From CBFFRJ01 sp051486985 (GTDB taxonomy: Bacteria; Pseudomonadota; Gammaproteobacteria; Enterobacterales; Enterobacteriaceae), in NCBI RefSeq assembly GCF_051486985.1, contig NZ_JAHVDV010000001.1, positions 62,001-126,000 of the forward strand: a stretch of DNA of 64,000 bases. Direction: 5' to 3'. This document shows, piece by piece, positions 25,946 through 35,572 of the stretch. Made by a program: the position numbers and the translations under genes. Positions within the stretch are counted from its first letter, which is position 1. Each line of letters begins with the position of its first letter. A model generated the notes under the pieces. It did not search any database. It saw only the letters and a program-made list of their open reading frames with translations, and was not told the DNA's origin.

Positions 25946-27186
25946 TGTCATCGCTCTCTTTACGGATTGCTCTGCGCTTTAGCCGGGGGCGCCGCCGTAG
26001 CGGCATGGTTTCGCTGATTTCTATTATTTCGACGATTGGCATCGCACTGGGTGTGGCGGTGCTGATAATGGGTCTGAGCGCGATGAATGGCTTTGAGCGG
26101 GAGCTGAACAACCGCATCCTGGCCGTGGTGCCTCACGGCGAAATTGAGCCCGTTAACCAGCCCTGGGCCAACTGGAATGAGGCTCTCGCGAATGTCGAAA
26201 AAGTGCCAGGCATCGTTGCCGCCGCACCCTACATTAATTTCACGGGGCTGGTGGAGAGCGGCAGTAATCTGCGCGCCATTCAGGTGAAAGGGGTAAACCC
26301 TGAGCAGGAGTCGCGCCTTAGCGCTCTACCGCGCTTTATTCAGGCTGATGCCTGGCGCGCATTTAAGGCGGGTGAACAACAGATCATTCTCGGCAAAGGC
26401 GTTGCAGATGCGCTGAACGTAAAGCAGGGCGACTGGGTGTCCATCATGATCCCGAATTCCGACACCGATCATAAATTACTGCAACCCAGGCGTGTCAGAC
26501 TGCACGTTACCGGCGTTCTGCAGTTGAGCGGCCAGCTCGATCATGCGTTTGCGATGGTGCCAATGGCCGATGCGCAGCAATATCTGGATATGGGTAGCAG
26601 CGTGACCGGTATCGCCATTAAAGTGAGCGATGTCTTTAATGCCAACCAGCTGGTACGTAATGCCGGTGAAGTCACCAACAGCTACGTTTACATTAAGAGC
26701 TGGATTGGCAAGTACGGCTACATGTACCGCGATATCCAGATGATCCGCGCCATCATGTATCTGGCGATGGTGCTGGTGATTGGCGTGGCCTGCTTTAACA
26801 TCGTCTCCACCCTGGTGATGGCGGTGAAGGATAAAAGCAGTGACATAGCGGTGCTGCGCACGCTGGGCGCGAAAGATGGTCTGATTCGTGCTGTGTTTGT
26901 TTGGTATGGGCTGCTGGCAGGGCTGCTGGGTAGCGTGATTGGCGTGGTGATTGGCGTGGTTGCGGCACTGCAGCTGACGCCCATTATTACGCTGATTGAA
27001 AAGATGACCGGGCATCAGTTCCTGTCAGGGGATATCTACTTTATTGATTTCCTGCCGTCGGAATTGCATGTGCTGGACGTGGTGTATGTGCTGGTAACGG
27101 CACTGCTTCTCAGTCTGGTGGCGAGCTGGTACCCGGCGCGCCGTGCGAGCAATATCGATCCGGCGAGGGTGTTGAGCGGACAGTAA
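25945..27186 (+). CDS. lolE: lipoprotein-releasing system permease LolE
   Basis: Second permease of LolCDE, the subunit that binds lipoprotein. The 413-aa protein parallels LolC: first helix STIGIALGVAVLIMGLSAMNGFE, periplasmic domain, then helices at IMYLAMVLVIGVACFNIVSTL, and a family C-terminus SWYPARRASNIDPARVLSG. Shares one base with the lolD stop. The three-gene operon is essential in enterobacteria. Confidence 0.97.
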   Translation: MSSLSLRIALRFSRGRRRSGMVSLISIISTIGIALGVAVLIMGLSAMNGFERELNNRILAVVPHGEIEPVNQPWANWNEALANVEKVPGIVAAAPYINFTGLVESGSNLRAIQVKGVNPEQESRLSALPRFIQADAWRAFKAGEQQIILGKGVADALNVKQGDWVSIMIPNSDTDHKLLQPRRVRLHVTGVLQLSGQLDHAFAMVPMADAQQYLDMGSSVTGIAIKVSDVFNANQLVRNAGEVTNSYVYIKSWIGKYGYMYRDIQMIRAIMYLAMVLVIGVACFNIVSTLVMAVKDKSSDIAVLRTLGAKDGLIRAVFVWYGLLAGLLGSVIGVVIGVVAALQLTPIITLIEKMTGHQFLSGDIYFIDFLPSELHVLDVVYVLVTALLLSLVASWYPARRASNIDPARVLSGQ

Positions 27187-27207
27187 ACAGGTTAACAAGG
27201 AGAGGCG

Positions 27208-28119
27208 ATGTATTACGGATTTGATATCGGCGGCAGCAAAATCGCGCTGGGGGTGTTTGATGATACCCGACGTTTACAATGGGAAACGCGGGTCGCCACC
27301 CCTAAGGATAGCTACGAAACCTTTTTACAGACAATTGCGCAGATGGTTGCGCAGGCGGATGCCCGATGTGGTAGTCAGGGCAGCGTCGGCATTGGTATTC
27401 CCGGGATGCCTGAAACTGCCGATGGCACACTCTATGCCGCCAATGTCCCCGCTGCCAGCGGAAAACCACTGCGTCACGATCTGAGCGCGCTGCTCAACCG
27501 TGACGTGCGCCTCGACAATGACGCTAACTGCTTTGCGCTTTCTGAAGCCTGGGACGACGAGTTCCGGCAGTATCCGTTGGTGATGGGGCTGATTCTGGGC
27601 ACCGGCGTGGGCGGGGGGCTGGTGGTTAACGGCAAATCGATCACCGGGCGCAGTTACATCACCGGGGAATTTGGTCATATTCGCCTGCCGGTGGATGCCC
27701 TGACGTTAATGGGTTTTGATTTCCCCTTGACGCGCTGCGGCTGCGGTAAGCTCGGCTGCATCGAAAATTACCTTTCCGGGCGAGGTTTCGCCTGGCTTTA
27801 TCATCATCTGTACGGTGAATCGCTGACCGCCCCGGAAATTATTGTCCGTTGGACGCAACATGACGTGCGCGCAAGAAATCACGTCGACCGCTACGCTGAT
27901 CTGCTGGCCGTCTGTCTGGGCAATATATTGACCATCGTGGATCCGGATTTAGTGGTCATCGGTGGCGGTTTGTCGAATTTCTCCGCATTGACTACCCTGT
28001 TAGCACAACGGCTACCGCAACATCTGCTGCCTGTTGCCCGTGTGCCACGCATTGAATGTGCCCGCCACGGTGATGCGGGTGGGATGCGCGGTGCGGCTTT
28101 CCTTCATCTTACTGATTAG
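27208..28119 (+). CDS. nagK: N-acetyl-D-glucosamine kinase
   Basis: ROK-family kinase that phosphorylates GlcNAc, including that released by NagZ during murein recycling. The 303-aa protein has the phosphate-1 motif YYGFDIGGSKIALGV, the sugar-binding DNDANCFALSE, GTGVGGGLVVNG, and the zinc motif CGCGKLGCIENYLSGRG. Strong site aaggagaggcg before ATG. It lies 21 bp after lolE and 15 bp before cobB, so it is probably co-transcribed with both. Confidence 0.96.
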   Translation: MYYGFDIGGSKIALGVFDDTRRLQWETRVATPKDSYETFLQTIAQMVAQADARCGSQGSVGIGIPGMPETADGTLYAANVPAASGKPLRHDLSALLNRDVRLDNDANCFALSEAWDDEFRQYPLVMGLILGTGVGGGLVVNGKSITGRSYITGEFGHIRLPVDALTLMGFDFPLTRCGCGKLGCIENYLSGRGFAWLYHHLYGESLTAPEIIVRWTQHDVRARNHVDRYADLLAVCLGNILTIVDPDLVVIGGGLSNFSALTTLLAQRLPQHLLPVARVPRIECARHGDAGGMRGAAFLHLTD

Positions 28120-28134
28120 TCCTGAGAGGATGTT

Positions 28135-28956
28135 ATGCAGTCTCGTCGGTCACATCGTCTCAGCTGTTTTCGCCGTAATAAACGCCGCCTGCGTGAGCGC
28201 TTACGCCAGCGGATCTTTTTTCGAGACAGCGTGGTGCCCCAAGTGATGGATAAACCGAGAGTAGTGGTACTGACCGGGGCTGGCATTTCAGCCGAGTCCG
28301 GTATTAGAACATTTCGCGCGGCAGACGGCCTGTGGGAAGAACACCATGTGGAAGATGTGGCTACGCCAGAAGGTTTTGCCCGTAATCCTGCGCTGGTTCA
28401 GTCGTTTTACAATGCCCGTCGACGCCAGTTGCAACAACCGGAGATAACACCTAATGCCGCGCATCTGGCGCTGGCAGCACTGGAAGCAGCGCTGGGTGAC
28501 CGCTTTTTGCTGATCACCCAAAACATTGACAATCTGCATGAGCGTGCGGGTAATAAGCAGATAATTCATATGCATGGCGAACTGCTTAAGGTGCGTTGTT
28601 CGCAAAGCGGTCAGGTGCTGGAGTGGACTCAGGACGTTACGCCGGAAGATAAGTGCCACTGCTGCCAGTTCCCCGCGCCGTTGCGCCCTCACGTGGTATG
28701 GTTTGGCGAAATGCCGCTCGGTATGGACGACATTTACCATGCCCTCTCTATGGCGGATGTCTTTATTGCTATTGGTACGTCAGGACATGTTTACCCTGCG
28801 GCAGGGTTTGTTCATGAGGCAAAACTGCAGGGTGCGCATACCGTCGAGTTAAACCTTGAACCAAGCCAGGTGGGCAGTGAGTTTGAAGAGAAGCACTATG
28901 GTCTGGCAAGCGCCGTGGTGCCGGCATTTGTCGATAAGCTCTTAAAAGGTCTTTAG
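28135..28956 (+). CDS. cobB: NAD-dependent protein deacylase CobB (sirtuin)
   Basis: Class III sirtuin that removes acetyl and succinyl groups from lysines, for example on acetyl-CoA synthetase. The 273-aa long form has an Arg-rich N-terminal extension of about 37 residues before MDKPRVVVLTGAGISAESGI; an internal ATG at 28246 would give a 236-aa short form, mirroring the two isoforms of E. coli. Catalytic His in IIHMHGE, substrate motif NIDNLHERAG, and zinc Cys in KVRC...CHCC. Ribosome site gagaggatgtt before the long start. Confidence 0.95.
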   Translation: MQSRRSHRLSCFRRNKRRLRERLRQRIFFRDSVVPQVMDKPRVVVLTGAGISAESGIRTFRAADGLWEEHHVEDVATPEGFARNPALVQSFYNARRRQLQQPEITPNAAHLALAALEAALGDRFLLITQNIDNLHERAGNKQIIHMHGELLKVRCSQSGQVLEWTQDVTPEDKCHCCQFPAPLRPHVVWFGEMPLGMDDIYHALSMADVFIAIGTSGHVYPAAGFVHEAKLQGAHTVELNLEPSQVGSEFEEKHYGLASAVVPAFVDKLLKGL

Positions 28957-28964
28957 CTGAGCGT

Positions 28965-28990
28965 AACGAAGCGCCATCAGGCGCTTCGTT
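28965..28990. terminator. shared terminator of cobB and potD
   Basis: Perfect 11-bp stem aacgaagcgcc / ggcgcttcgtt with atca loop in the 43-bp gap between the convergent cobB and potD. The T-run is short, so efficiency is uncertain. Confidence 0.65.
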
Positions 28991-28999
28991 TATGCGGGC

Positions 29000-30046
29000 T
29001 TAGCGGCCAGCCTTCAGCTTCTGGTAATACTCTTCATAAATTGCACTCGCATTACCCACATCGTTCTGCCATTCGCCTTTGCTGATGGTCTCAGCATCCG
29101 GGTAGAGCGATTTGTCGTTAGCCACCTCGGGACTGAGCAGTTTACGCGCAGCGAGGTTAGGCGTCGGATAACCGATAGTTTCCGCTACCTGTTTTGCCAC
29201 ATCCGGGCGCAGCAGAAAATTAATCAGCTTCAGTGCACCCTCTTTGTTTTTGGCGTTAGCCGGAATGGCCAGACTGTCCATCCAGAAAATCCCCCCTTCC
29301 TCGGGCCAGATAACCTCCAGCGGCGTGCCATTCTGCCGTGCAACCCAGGCCGAGCCGTTCCAGACCATGCCAAGGTTTACCTCGCCTTCCATATAGGGGT
29401 TAGCCGGATTATCGGAGTTAAAGGCTGCCACATTAGGCATCAGCTTTTTCAACTCGTTATAGGCCGCTTCTATCTCTTTTGGATCGGTCGTGTTACCGGA
29501 CAGGCCAAGTTTACGCAGCGCCATCTGGAACACTTCACGGGCGTCATCGGTCAGCAGCAGGCTGCTCTTGTATTCCGGTTTCCATAAATCAGCCCAACGG
29601 GTCACCGACTTCGGATCCACTTCATCACCGTTGATCCCAATCGCCGTTGCTCCCCAGATATAAGGGATAGAGTAGTCGTTATTGGGATCAAACGGCTTGT
29701 TGAGCATCGCCGGATCGAGGTTATGGAAGTTGGTAAGCGTCGTTTTATCGATTTTCTGAATCATGCCTTCTTTGCGCATTTTATCGACAAAGTAGGTGGA
29801 CGGAACAACAAGATCGTAAGCCCCGTCTTTGTAGGTTTTCAGCTTGGCATACATCGTTTCATTCGATTCGTAGGTCGAATAAATAACCTTGATGCCCGTC
29901 TCTTTGGTGAACTGTTCCAGCAGCCCAGGCGGCACATACTCTGTCCAGTTGTAGAAGTAGAGTGTTTTGCTATCGTCCGCATGCGCAGTACTCATTCCTA
30001 AAGCCAGAGCGCCCGCCGCGAGCAGGTGGCGTGACCATTTCATCAT
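29000..30046 (-). CDS. potD: spermidine/putrescine-binding protein PotD
   Basis: Periplasmic substrate-binding subunit of the PotABCD polyamine importer. The 348-aa precursor has a signal peptide ending STAHA-DDSKTLYFYNWTEY and a type II binding fold; the acidic and aromatic residues that bind polyamine fall in segments such as VIYSTYESNETMY and GGIFWMDSLAIP. ATG at 30046 has a strong aggggacg site and gives E. coli length; an in-frame start at 30097 would overlap potC. Last gene of potABCD. Confidence 0.96.
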   Translation of the reverse strand: MMKWSRHLLAAGALALGMSTAHADDSKTLYFYNWTEYVPPGLLEQFTKETGIKVIYSTYESNETMYAKLKTYKDGAYDLVVPSTYFVDKMRKEGMIQKIDKTTLTNFHNLDPAMLNKPFDPNNDYSIPYIWGATAIGINGDEVDPKSVTRWADLWKPEYKSSLLLTDDAREVFQMALRKLGLSGNTTDPKEIEAAYNELKKLMPNVAAFNSDNPANPYMEGEVNLGMVWNGSAWVARQNGTPLEVIWPEEGGIFWMDSLAIPANAKNKEGALKLINFLLRPDVAKQVAETIGYPTPNLAARKLLSPEVANDKSLYPDAETISKGEWQNDVGNASAIYEEYYQKLKAGR

Positions 30047-30062
30047 TTTACGTCCCCTGTGT

Positions 30063-30854
30063 TTACGCCTGGCGAGCCAGGCTTTTCGTTTTATCACGCG
30101 CTATCCACTGGCTGGCAACTACCAGCACCAGTGACAGCACCAACAGAATGGTCGCCAGCGCGTTCACCTCAGGTGAGACGCCGACCTTGACCATCGAATA
30201 AATTTTTAACGGCAGAATTTCATACCCCGGCCCTGTCACAAACGACGACACGACCACATCATCCATCGACAGGGTAAAGCTGAGCAGCCAGCCTGCGGCA
30301 ACAGCGGGCATCGCCAGCGGAAGAATAATTTTGCGCAAAATGGTGATTTCACCGGCACCTAAATCTTTCGCCGCTTCCAGCATTCGGACATCAAAGCCTT
30401 TGAGCCGTGAATAGACGGTCACTACCACAAAAGGCAGACAGAAGGTGATGTGCGAGAACAAGAGCGACCAGAAGCCCAGTTGAATGCCTGCCAGCATAAA
30501 GAGAACCAGCAGGGAAATTGCCATCACAATGTCCGGCGACATCATCACCACAAACAGCATACCGCTGACAAACGGCTTCCCACGAAAACGATAACGGTAT
30601 AGCGCCACCGCCGTCAGTGAACCAACAAGGGTTGCAAAGGTTGCGGAGAGGACGGCCATGGTCAGTGAATGCCTGGCTGCCTGGATAAGACTGTCATTGT
30701 TCAACAGCAGGCTGTACCAGTCGGTGGTGAAGCCTTGCCAGTTGATACCAAACCGCGAGCGATTAAAGGAGTTCACAATCAGAATGATGATTGGAATATA
30801 AAGGTAAGCATAAATAGCGGTCATAAAGCCACCGCGCAGCAGTCGGCCTGTCAT
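30063..30854 (-). CDS. potC: spermidine/putrescine permease PotC
   Basis: Inner-membrane permease subunit. The 263-aa protein has six predicted helices and the EAA loop EAAKDLGAGEITILRKIILPLAMP that docks on PotA. It shares the ATGA overlap with the potB stop and is followed 16 bp later by potD. The C-terminus is a little shorter than in E. coli and differs in the last residues. Confidence 0.95.
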   Translation of the reverse strand: MTGRLLRGGFMTAIYAYLYIPIIILIVNSFNRSRFGINWQGFTTDWYSLLLNNDSLIQAARHSLTMAVLSATFATLVGSLTAVALYRYRFRGKPFVSGMLFVVMMSPDIVMAISLLVLFMLAGIQLGFWSLLFSHITFCLPFVVVTVYSRLKGFDVRMLEAAKDLGAGEITILRKIILPLAMPAVAAGWLLSFTLSMDDVVVSSFVTGPGYEILPLKIYSMVKVGVSPEVNALATILLVLSLVLVVASQWIARDKTKSLARQA

Positions 30855-31691
30855 TCCAGCTCCACCTTTTTATTCAGTAAACGCGATGCTCGCCAGTAAA
30901 CCAGCAGCATGCCACCCATGATTACCGTCAGCGTAATGCTGGTGGCAGCACCGAAGGGCCAGTCGCGAATATTAAGAAACTGGCTCTTAATCACATTGCC
31001 AATCAGCAGGTTTTTCGCACCACCCATCAGATCCGACACGTAAAACAACCCCATAGCGGGCAGCAAAACCAGCAGGCAGCCGGCAATGATACCTGGCATG
31101 GTGAGGGGAATAATAATGCGCAGGAAGGTCTGTAATTTACTCGCACCCAGATCTTTTGCTGCTTCCAGTAGCGGCTTATCCAGCTTTTCAATGCTGGAAT
31201 AGAGCGGCATGACCATAAAAGGCAGCAGGATATAGACCAGACCAATGATCACGGCAACGGGGGTGAACATCACGCGTATCGGTTCATCAATGACCCCCAG
31301 CCAGAGTAAAAAGGTATTGAGATACCCTTTGGTGCTGAGGAAAATTTTTAGTCCGTAAATACGTATCAGTGAATTGGTCCAGAAAGGAACAATCAACAGA
31401 AAAAGTAGAAGAGGGCGCACGCGAGCAGGCAGTTTTGCTAAAAACCAGGCAAACGGATAACCCAGCGCCAGGCAGGCGAGGGTTGCCAGCACCGCCATAT
31501 TCAACGAGTGCAGCAGCACGTCAAAGTAGAGCGGATCCAGCAGGCGCGCGTAGTTGTCCAGTGAGAAAACCATCGCCACAAAGTGTGCATCGTCACGGGT
31601 TAAAAAGCTGGTGACAATAATCATCAGGTTGGGCAGAAAGACAAACAGCACAAGCCAACCGACGACAGTGGCAATCACCACATTCTGGAAT

Positions 31692-31708
<17 letters not shown>
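30851..31708 (-). CDS. potB: spermidine/putrescine permease PotB
   Basis: Inner-membrane permease partner of PotC. 285 aa from MKSTSKFQNVVI, with six helices and the EAA loop EAAKDLGASKLQTFLRIIIPLTMPG. The start lies 17 nt inside the end of potA, as usual in this operon; a longer in-frame ORF to 31849 only reads antisense-like sequence in potA. Overlaps potC by 4 nt. Confidence 0.95.
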
Positions 31709-32828
<1,120 letters not shown>

Positions 32829-33029
32829 ATAAACGCACCGGATGACGCTCCGGATGCGGGGTTTGTGATTAACCACCTTAGGGTCTGACACATTGATAGA
32901 GGCCTGGCATTCTACGGCAAACCATTGAAATCGCCAATTGTTGATGCATTTTTGCAGCGCAAAAGCTGAGGTATTCGCTACCCTTACAAAGCAGGACAAA
33001 ATGAAAATATTCTCGTTAACGGGATAAAA

Positions 33030-33043
33030 GTGACCTGACGCAA
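33030..33043 (+). promoter_or_regulatory. candidate FNR site of pepT
   Basis: GTGAC-ctga-CGCAA resembles the FNR palindrome TTGAT-4N-ATCAA and lies 55 bp before pepT. pepT is FNR-activated in Salmonella and E. coli, which supports an otherwise weak match. Confidence 0.4.
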
Positions 33044-33098
33044 TATTTGTCTTTTCGGGCTTACTGATAATGTTGTCACATTAAGTGAGGGTGGCTAC

Positions 33099-34319
33099 AT
33101 GGAAAAATTATTAGAGCGTTTTTTACAGTACGTCGCGCTGGACACGCAATCGAAGCCCGGTGTCCGCCAGGTTCCCAGTACCGACGGTCAATGGAAGCTC
33201 CTGAACTTGCTCCGGCAACAGCTTGAAGAGATGGGACTCGTGAGCGTCACCTTGAGTGAGAAAGGCACGGTCATGGCCAGGCTCCCGTCTAATGTGGATA
33301 AGCCGGTTCCGGCGATTGGATTTATTTCCCATGTTGATACTTCCCCTGACTGCAGCGGGAAAAACGTCAATCCACAGATTCTGGAAAACTACCGCGGTGG
33401 TGATATCGCGCTCGGCGTGGGCGATGAAATACTCTCGCCGGTGATGTTTCCGGTGCTGCATCAGCTGCTTGGTCAGACGCTGATTACTACCGACGGCAAA
33501 ACGCTGCTGGGGGCGGACGACAAAGCTGGCGTGGCGGAGATCATGACGGCTCTCGCCGTACTGATTAAGAACAACGTCCCTCATGGCGATATCTGCGTGG
33601 CGTTTACCCCTGATGAAGAAGTGGGCAAGGGGGCGAAATTCTTCGATGTGGCGGCCTTTGGCGCACAGTGGGCCTATACCGTCGACGGCGGCGGCGTGGG
33701 CGAACTGGAGTTAGAAAACTTCAACGCGGCTTCATTAACCATCAAAATAGTCGGTAACAATGTGCACCCTGGCACCGCCAAAGGCGTAATGGTCAACGCC
33801 CTGACGCTGGCAAGCCGCATTCATGCCCTGGTACCAGAGGAGGAGAGCCCGGAGCAAACGGAAGGGTACGAAGGGTTCTATCACCTCACCAGTATTAAGG
33901 GCACCGTTGAGCGTGCTGAGATGCACTACATTATTCGCGATTTTGACCGTAAAGCCTTTGAAGGTCGCAAACGTAAGATGATGGAGATTGCAAAAAAAGT
34001 CGGCAAAGGACTTCATCCGGACTGCTATATCGAGCTCATTATGGAAGACAGCTATTACAATATGCGCGAGAAGATTGTTGAACATCCGCATATTATCGAG
34101 ATAGCGCACCAGGCGATGCGGGATTGCGATATTGAACCGCAAATGAAGGCTATCCGCGGCGGCACCGATGGCGCGCAGCTCTCCTTTATGGGATTACCCT
34201 GCCCCAATATCTTCACCGGCGGCTATAACTACCACGGCAAGCATGAATTTGTCACCCTGGAAGGCATGGAGAAAGCCGTGCAGGTAATTGTGCGAATTGC
34301 AGAGTTAACGGCGAAATAA
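33099..34319 (+). CDS. pepT: peptidase T (tripeptidase)
   Basis: Zinc aminotripeptidase of the M20 family; cytosolic. The 406-aa protein has the metal and catalytic motifs SHVDTSP (H78, D80), GADDKAG, TPDEEVGKGA (Glu pair), VDGGG and HPGTAKG in the dimerisation lid, and RGGTDGAQLSF near the end. It is two residues shorter than E. coli PepT. Divergent from potA; probable anaerobic induction via the FNR-like site at 33030. Confidence 0.96.
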   Translation: MEKLLERFLQYVALDTQSKPGVRQVPSTDGQWKLLNLLRQQLEEMGLVSVTLSEKGTVMARLPSNVDKPVPAIGFISHVDTSPDCSGKNVNPQILENYRGGDIALGVGDEILSPVMFPVLHQLLGQTLITTDGKTLLGADDKAGVAEIMTALAVLIKNNVPHGDICVAFTPDEEVGKGAKFFDVAAFGAQWAYTVDGGGVGELELENFNAASLTIKIVGNNVHPGTAKGVMVNALTLASRIHALVPEEESPEQTEGYEGFYHLTSIKGTVERAEMHYIIRDFDRKAFEGRKRKMMEIAKKVGKGLHPDCYIELIMEDSYYNMREKIVEHPHIIEIAHQAMRDCDIEPQMKAIRGGTDGAQLSFMGLPCPNIFTGGYNYHGKHEFVTLEGMEKAVQVIVRIAELTAK

Positions 34320-34328
34320 TTGCCAGAA

Positions 34329-34354
34329 ACCCCGGAGGTTGACTCCTCCGGGGT
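34329..34354. terminator. hairpin between convergent pepT and roxA
   Basis: Perfect 10-bp stem accccggagg / cctccggggt with a 6-nt loop, in the 42-bp gap between the two stops. Only a short T-run (minus strand, ttt) follows, so it is a plausible but weak bidirectional terminator. Confidence 0.6.
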
Positions 34355-34361
34355 GGGTATA

Positions 34362-35483
34362 TTAATCCTCGAAGAACCAGTAGCCGCAGTTCACCAGAGC
34401 GGCGAGCATCGCCAGAAACGAAGGGTCTTCCAGGGCATCGCCCAGGCTTTCGTCGCTGAGGACGATATGATTTGCCAGCGCGTCCAGGGCTGGCTGATGG
34501 GGAGAGTTAACACGCTCGCCATTAACAAACACTTCACCCCCAACACGCAACACCCGCAGACCACCCAGACGCACCAGTTTATCTCCCTGGCGGAGCGCAT
34601 CATAAATTTCATCAGGCTGATAGGGCGGTTCGGGCGGCGTGATATCCAGTTCATGGCGCGACTGGGTGAGGAACTCGCCGATCCATTCGTTGAAATGCTC
34701 TGGCTGATTAACCAGATCCAGCATCATCTGGCGCAGGCCGTCCAGCTCCTCTGGTAGGACATCCGCCGGATGTTCACGGGAAGGCATTTGCGGGTCTGAG
34801 TAACGCTGGCTGCCGAGTTCGCGTTGCAGGATATAATCAGCGAAACCACTGATAAGCTCCCGGCCGCTTGGTGCACGATAACCTACCGAATAGTTCATCG
34901 AATTTTCCAGCGAGTAGCCTTCGTGAGGGAATCCGGGCGGAATATAGAGAATGTCGCCAGGTTCCATCTCTTCGTCGATGATGGCATCAAACGGGTCAAC
35001 CTGCAGAAGATCCGGGTGAGGGCAGTGCTGCTTCATTGGCGTTTTCTCGCCCACCCGCCAGCGACGGCGTCCGGTACCCTGAATAATAAAGACATCGTAC
35101 TGGTCAAGATGGGGACCTACGCCACCGCCGGGCACCGAAAAGGAGATCATCAGATCGTCCGTACGCCAGTCAGGCAGCGTGCGGAAGGGGCGCATCAACG
35201 CCGCGGTGGGTTCGTGCCAGTGGTTAACCGCCTGCACCAGCAGCGACCAGTTGTTTTCACCCAGATGATCGTAACTTTCGAACGGTCCGTGGCTGACCTG
35301 CCATTTGCCATAGAGATGGCTGACCAGGCGGCTGTCGACTTCATCTTCCATAGCCAGCCCGGCCAGTTCGTCAGGGGAAATAGGATCGATAAATTGCGTA
35401 AAACCGCGTTTTAACAGTACCGGGCGTTTTTGCCAGTAGCGTTCGATAAACTCCGGCCAGTTAAGATTGACGTTATAGTCCAT
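34362..35483 (-). CDS. roxA: ribosomal protein uL16 arginine hydroxylase (JmjC oxygenase)
   Basis: Fe(II)/2-oxoglutarate oxygenase that hydroxylates an arginine of ribosomal protein uL16; former name ycfD. The 373-aa protein has a JmjC cupin with the iron triad H125 and D127 in GPHLDQYD and H187 in GFPHEGYS, a dimerisation region and a C-terminal winged-helix domain. Same length as E. coli. The short upstream region contains a CAAACGTTTG palindrome at about 35495-35504, next to the gggga ribosome site. Confidence 0.95.
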   Translation of the reverse strand: MDYNVNLNWPEFIERYWQKRPVLLKRGFTQFIDPISPDELAGLAMEDEVDSRLVSHLYGKWQVSHGPFESYDHLGENNWSLLVQAVNHWHEPTAALMRPFRTLPDWRTDDLMISFSVPGGGVGPHLDQYDVFIIQGTGRRRWRVGEKTPMKQHCPHPDLLQVDPFDAIIDEEMEPGDILYIPPGFPHEGYSLENSMNYSVGYRAPSGRELISGFADYILQRELGSQRYSDPQMPSREHPADVLPEELDGLRQMMLDLVNQPEHFNEWIGEFLTQSRHELDITPPEPPYQPDEIYDALRQGDKLVRLGGLRVLRVGGEVFVNGERVNSPHQPALDALANHIVLSDESLGDALEDPSFLAMLAALVNCGYWFFED

Positions 35484-35572
35484 GTTGGTTCCCCAAACGT
35501 TTGTTTGAGTCGCAGTATAACGGATGCATTACAGACTGCGTGCGCGATGTAACCTAATTTTAACTGAATGGC

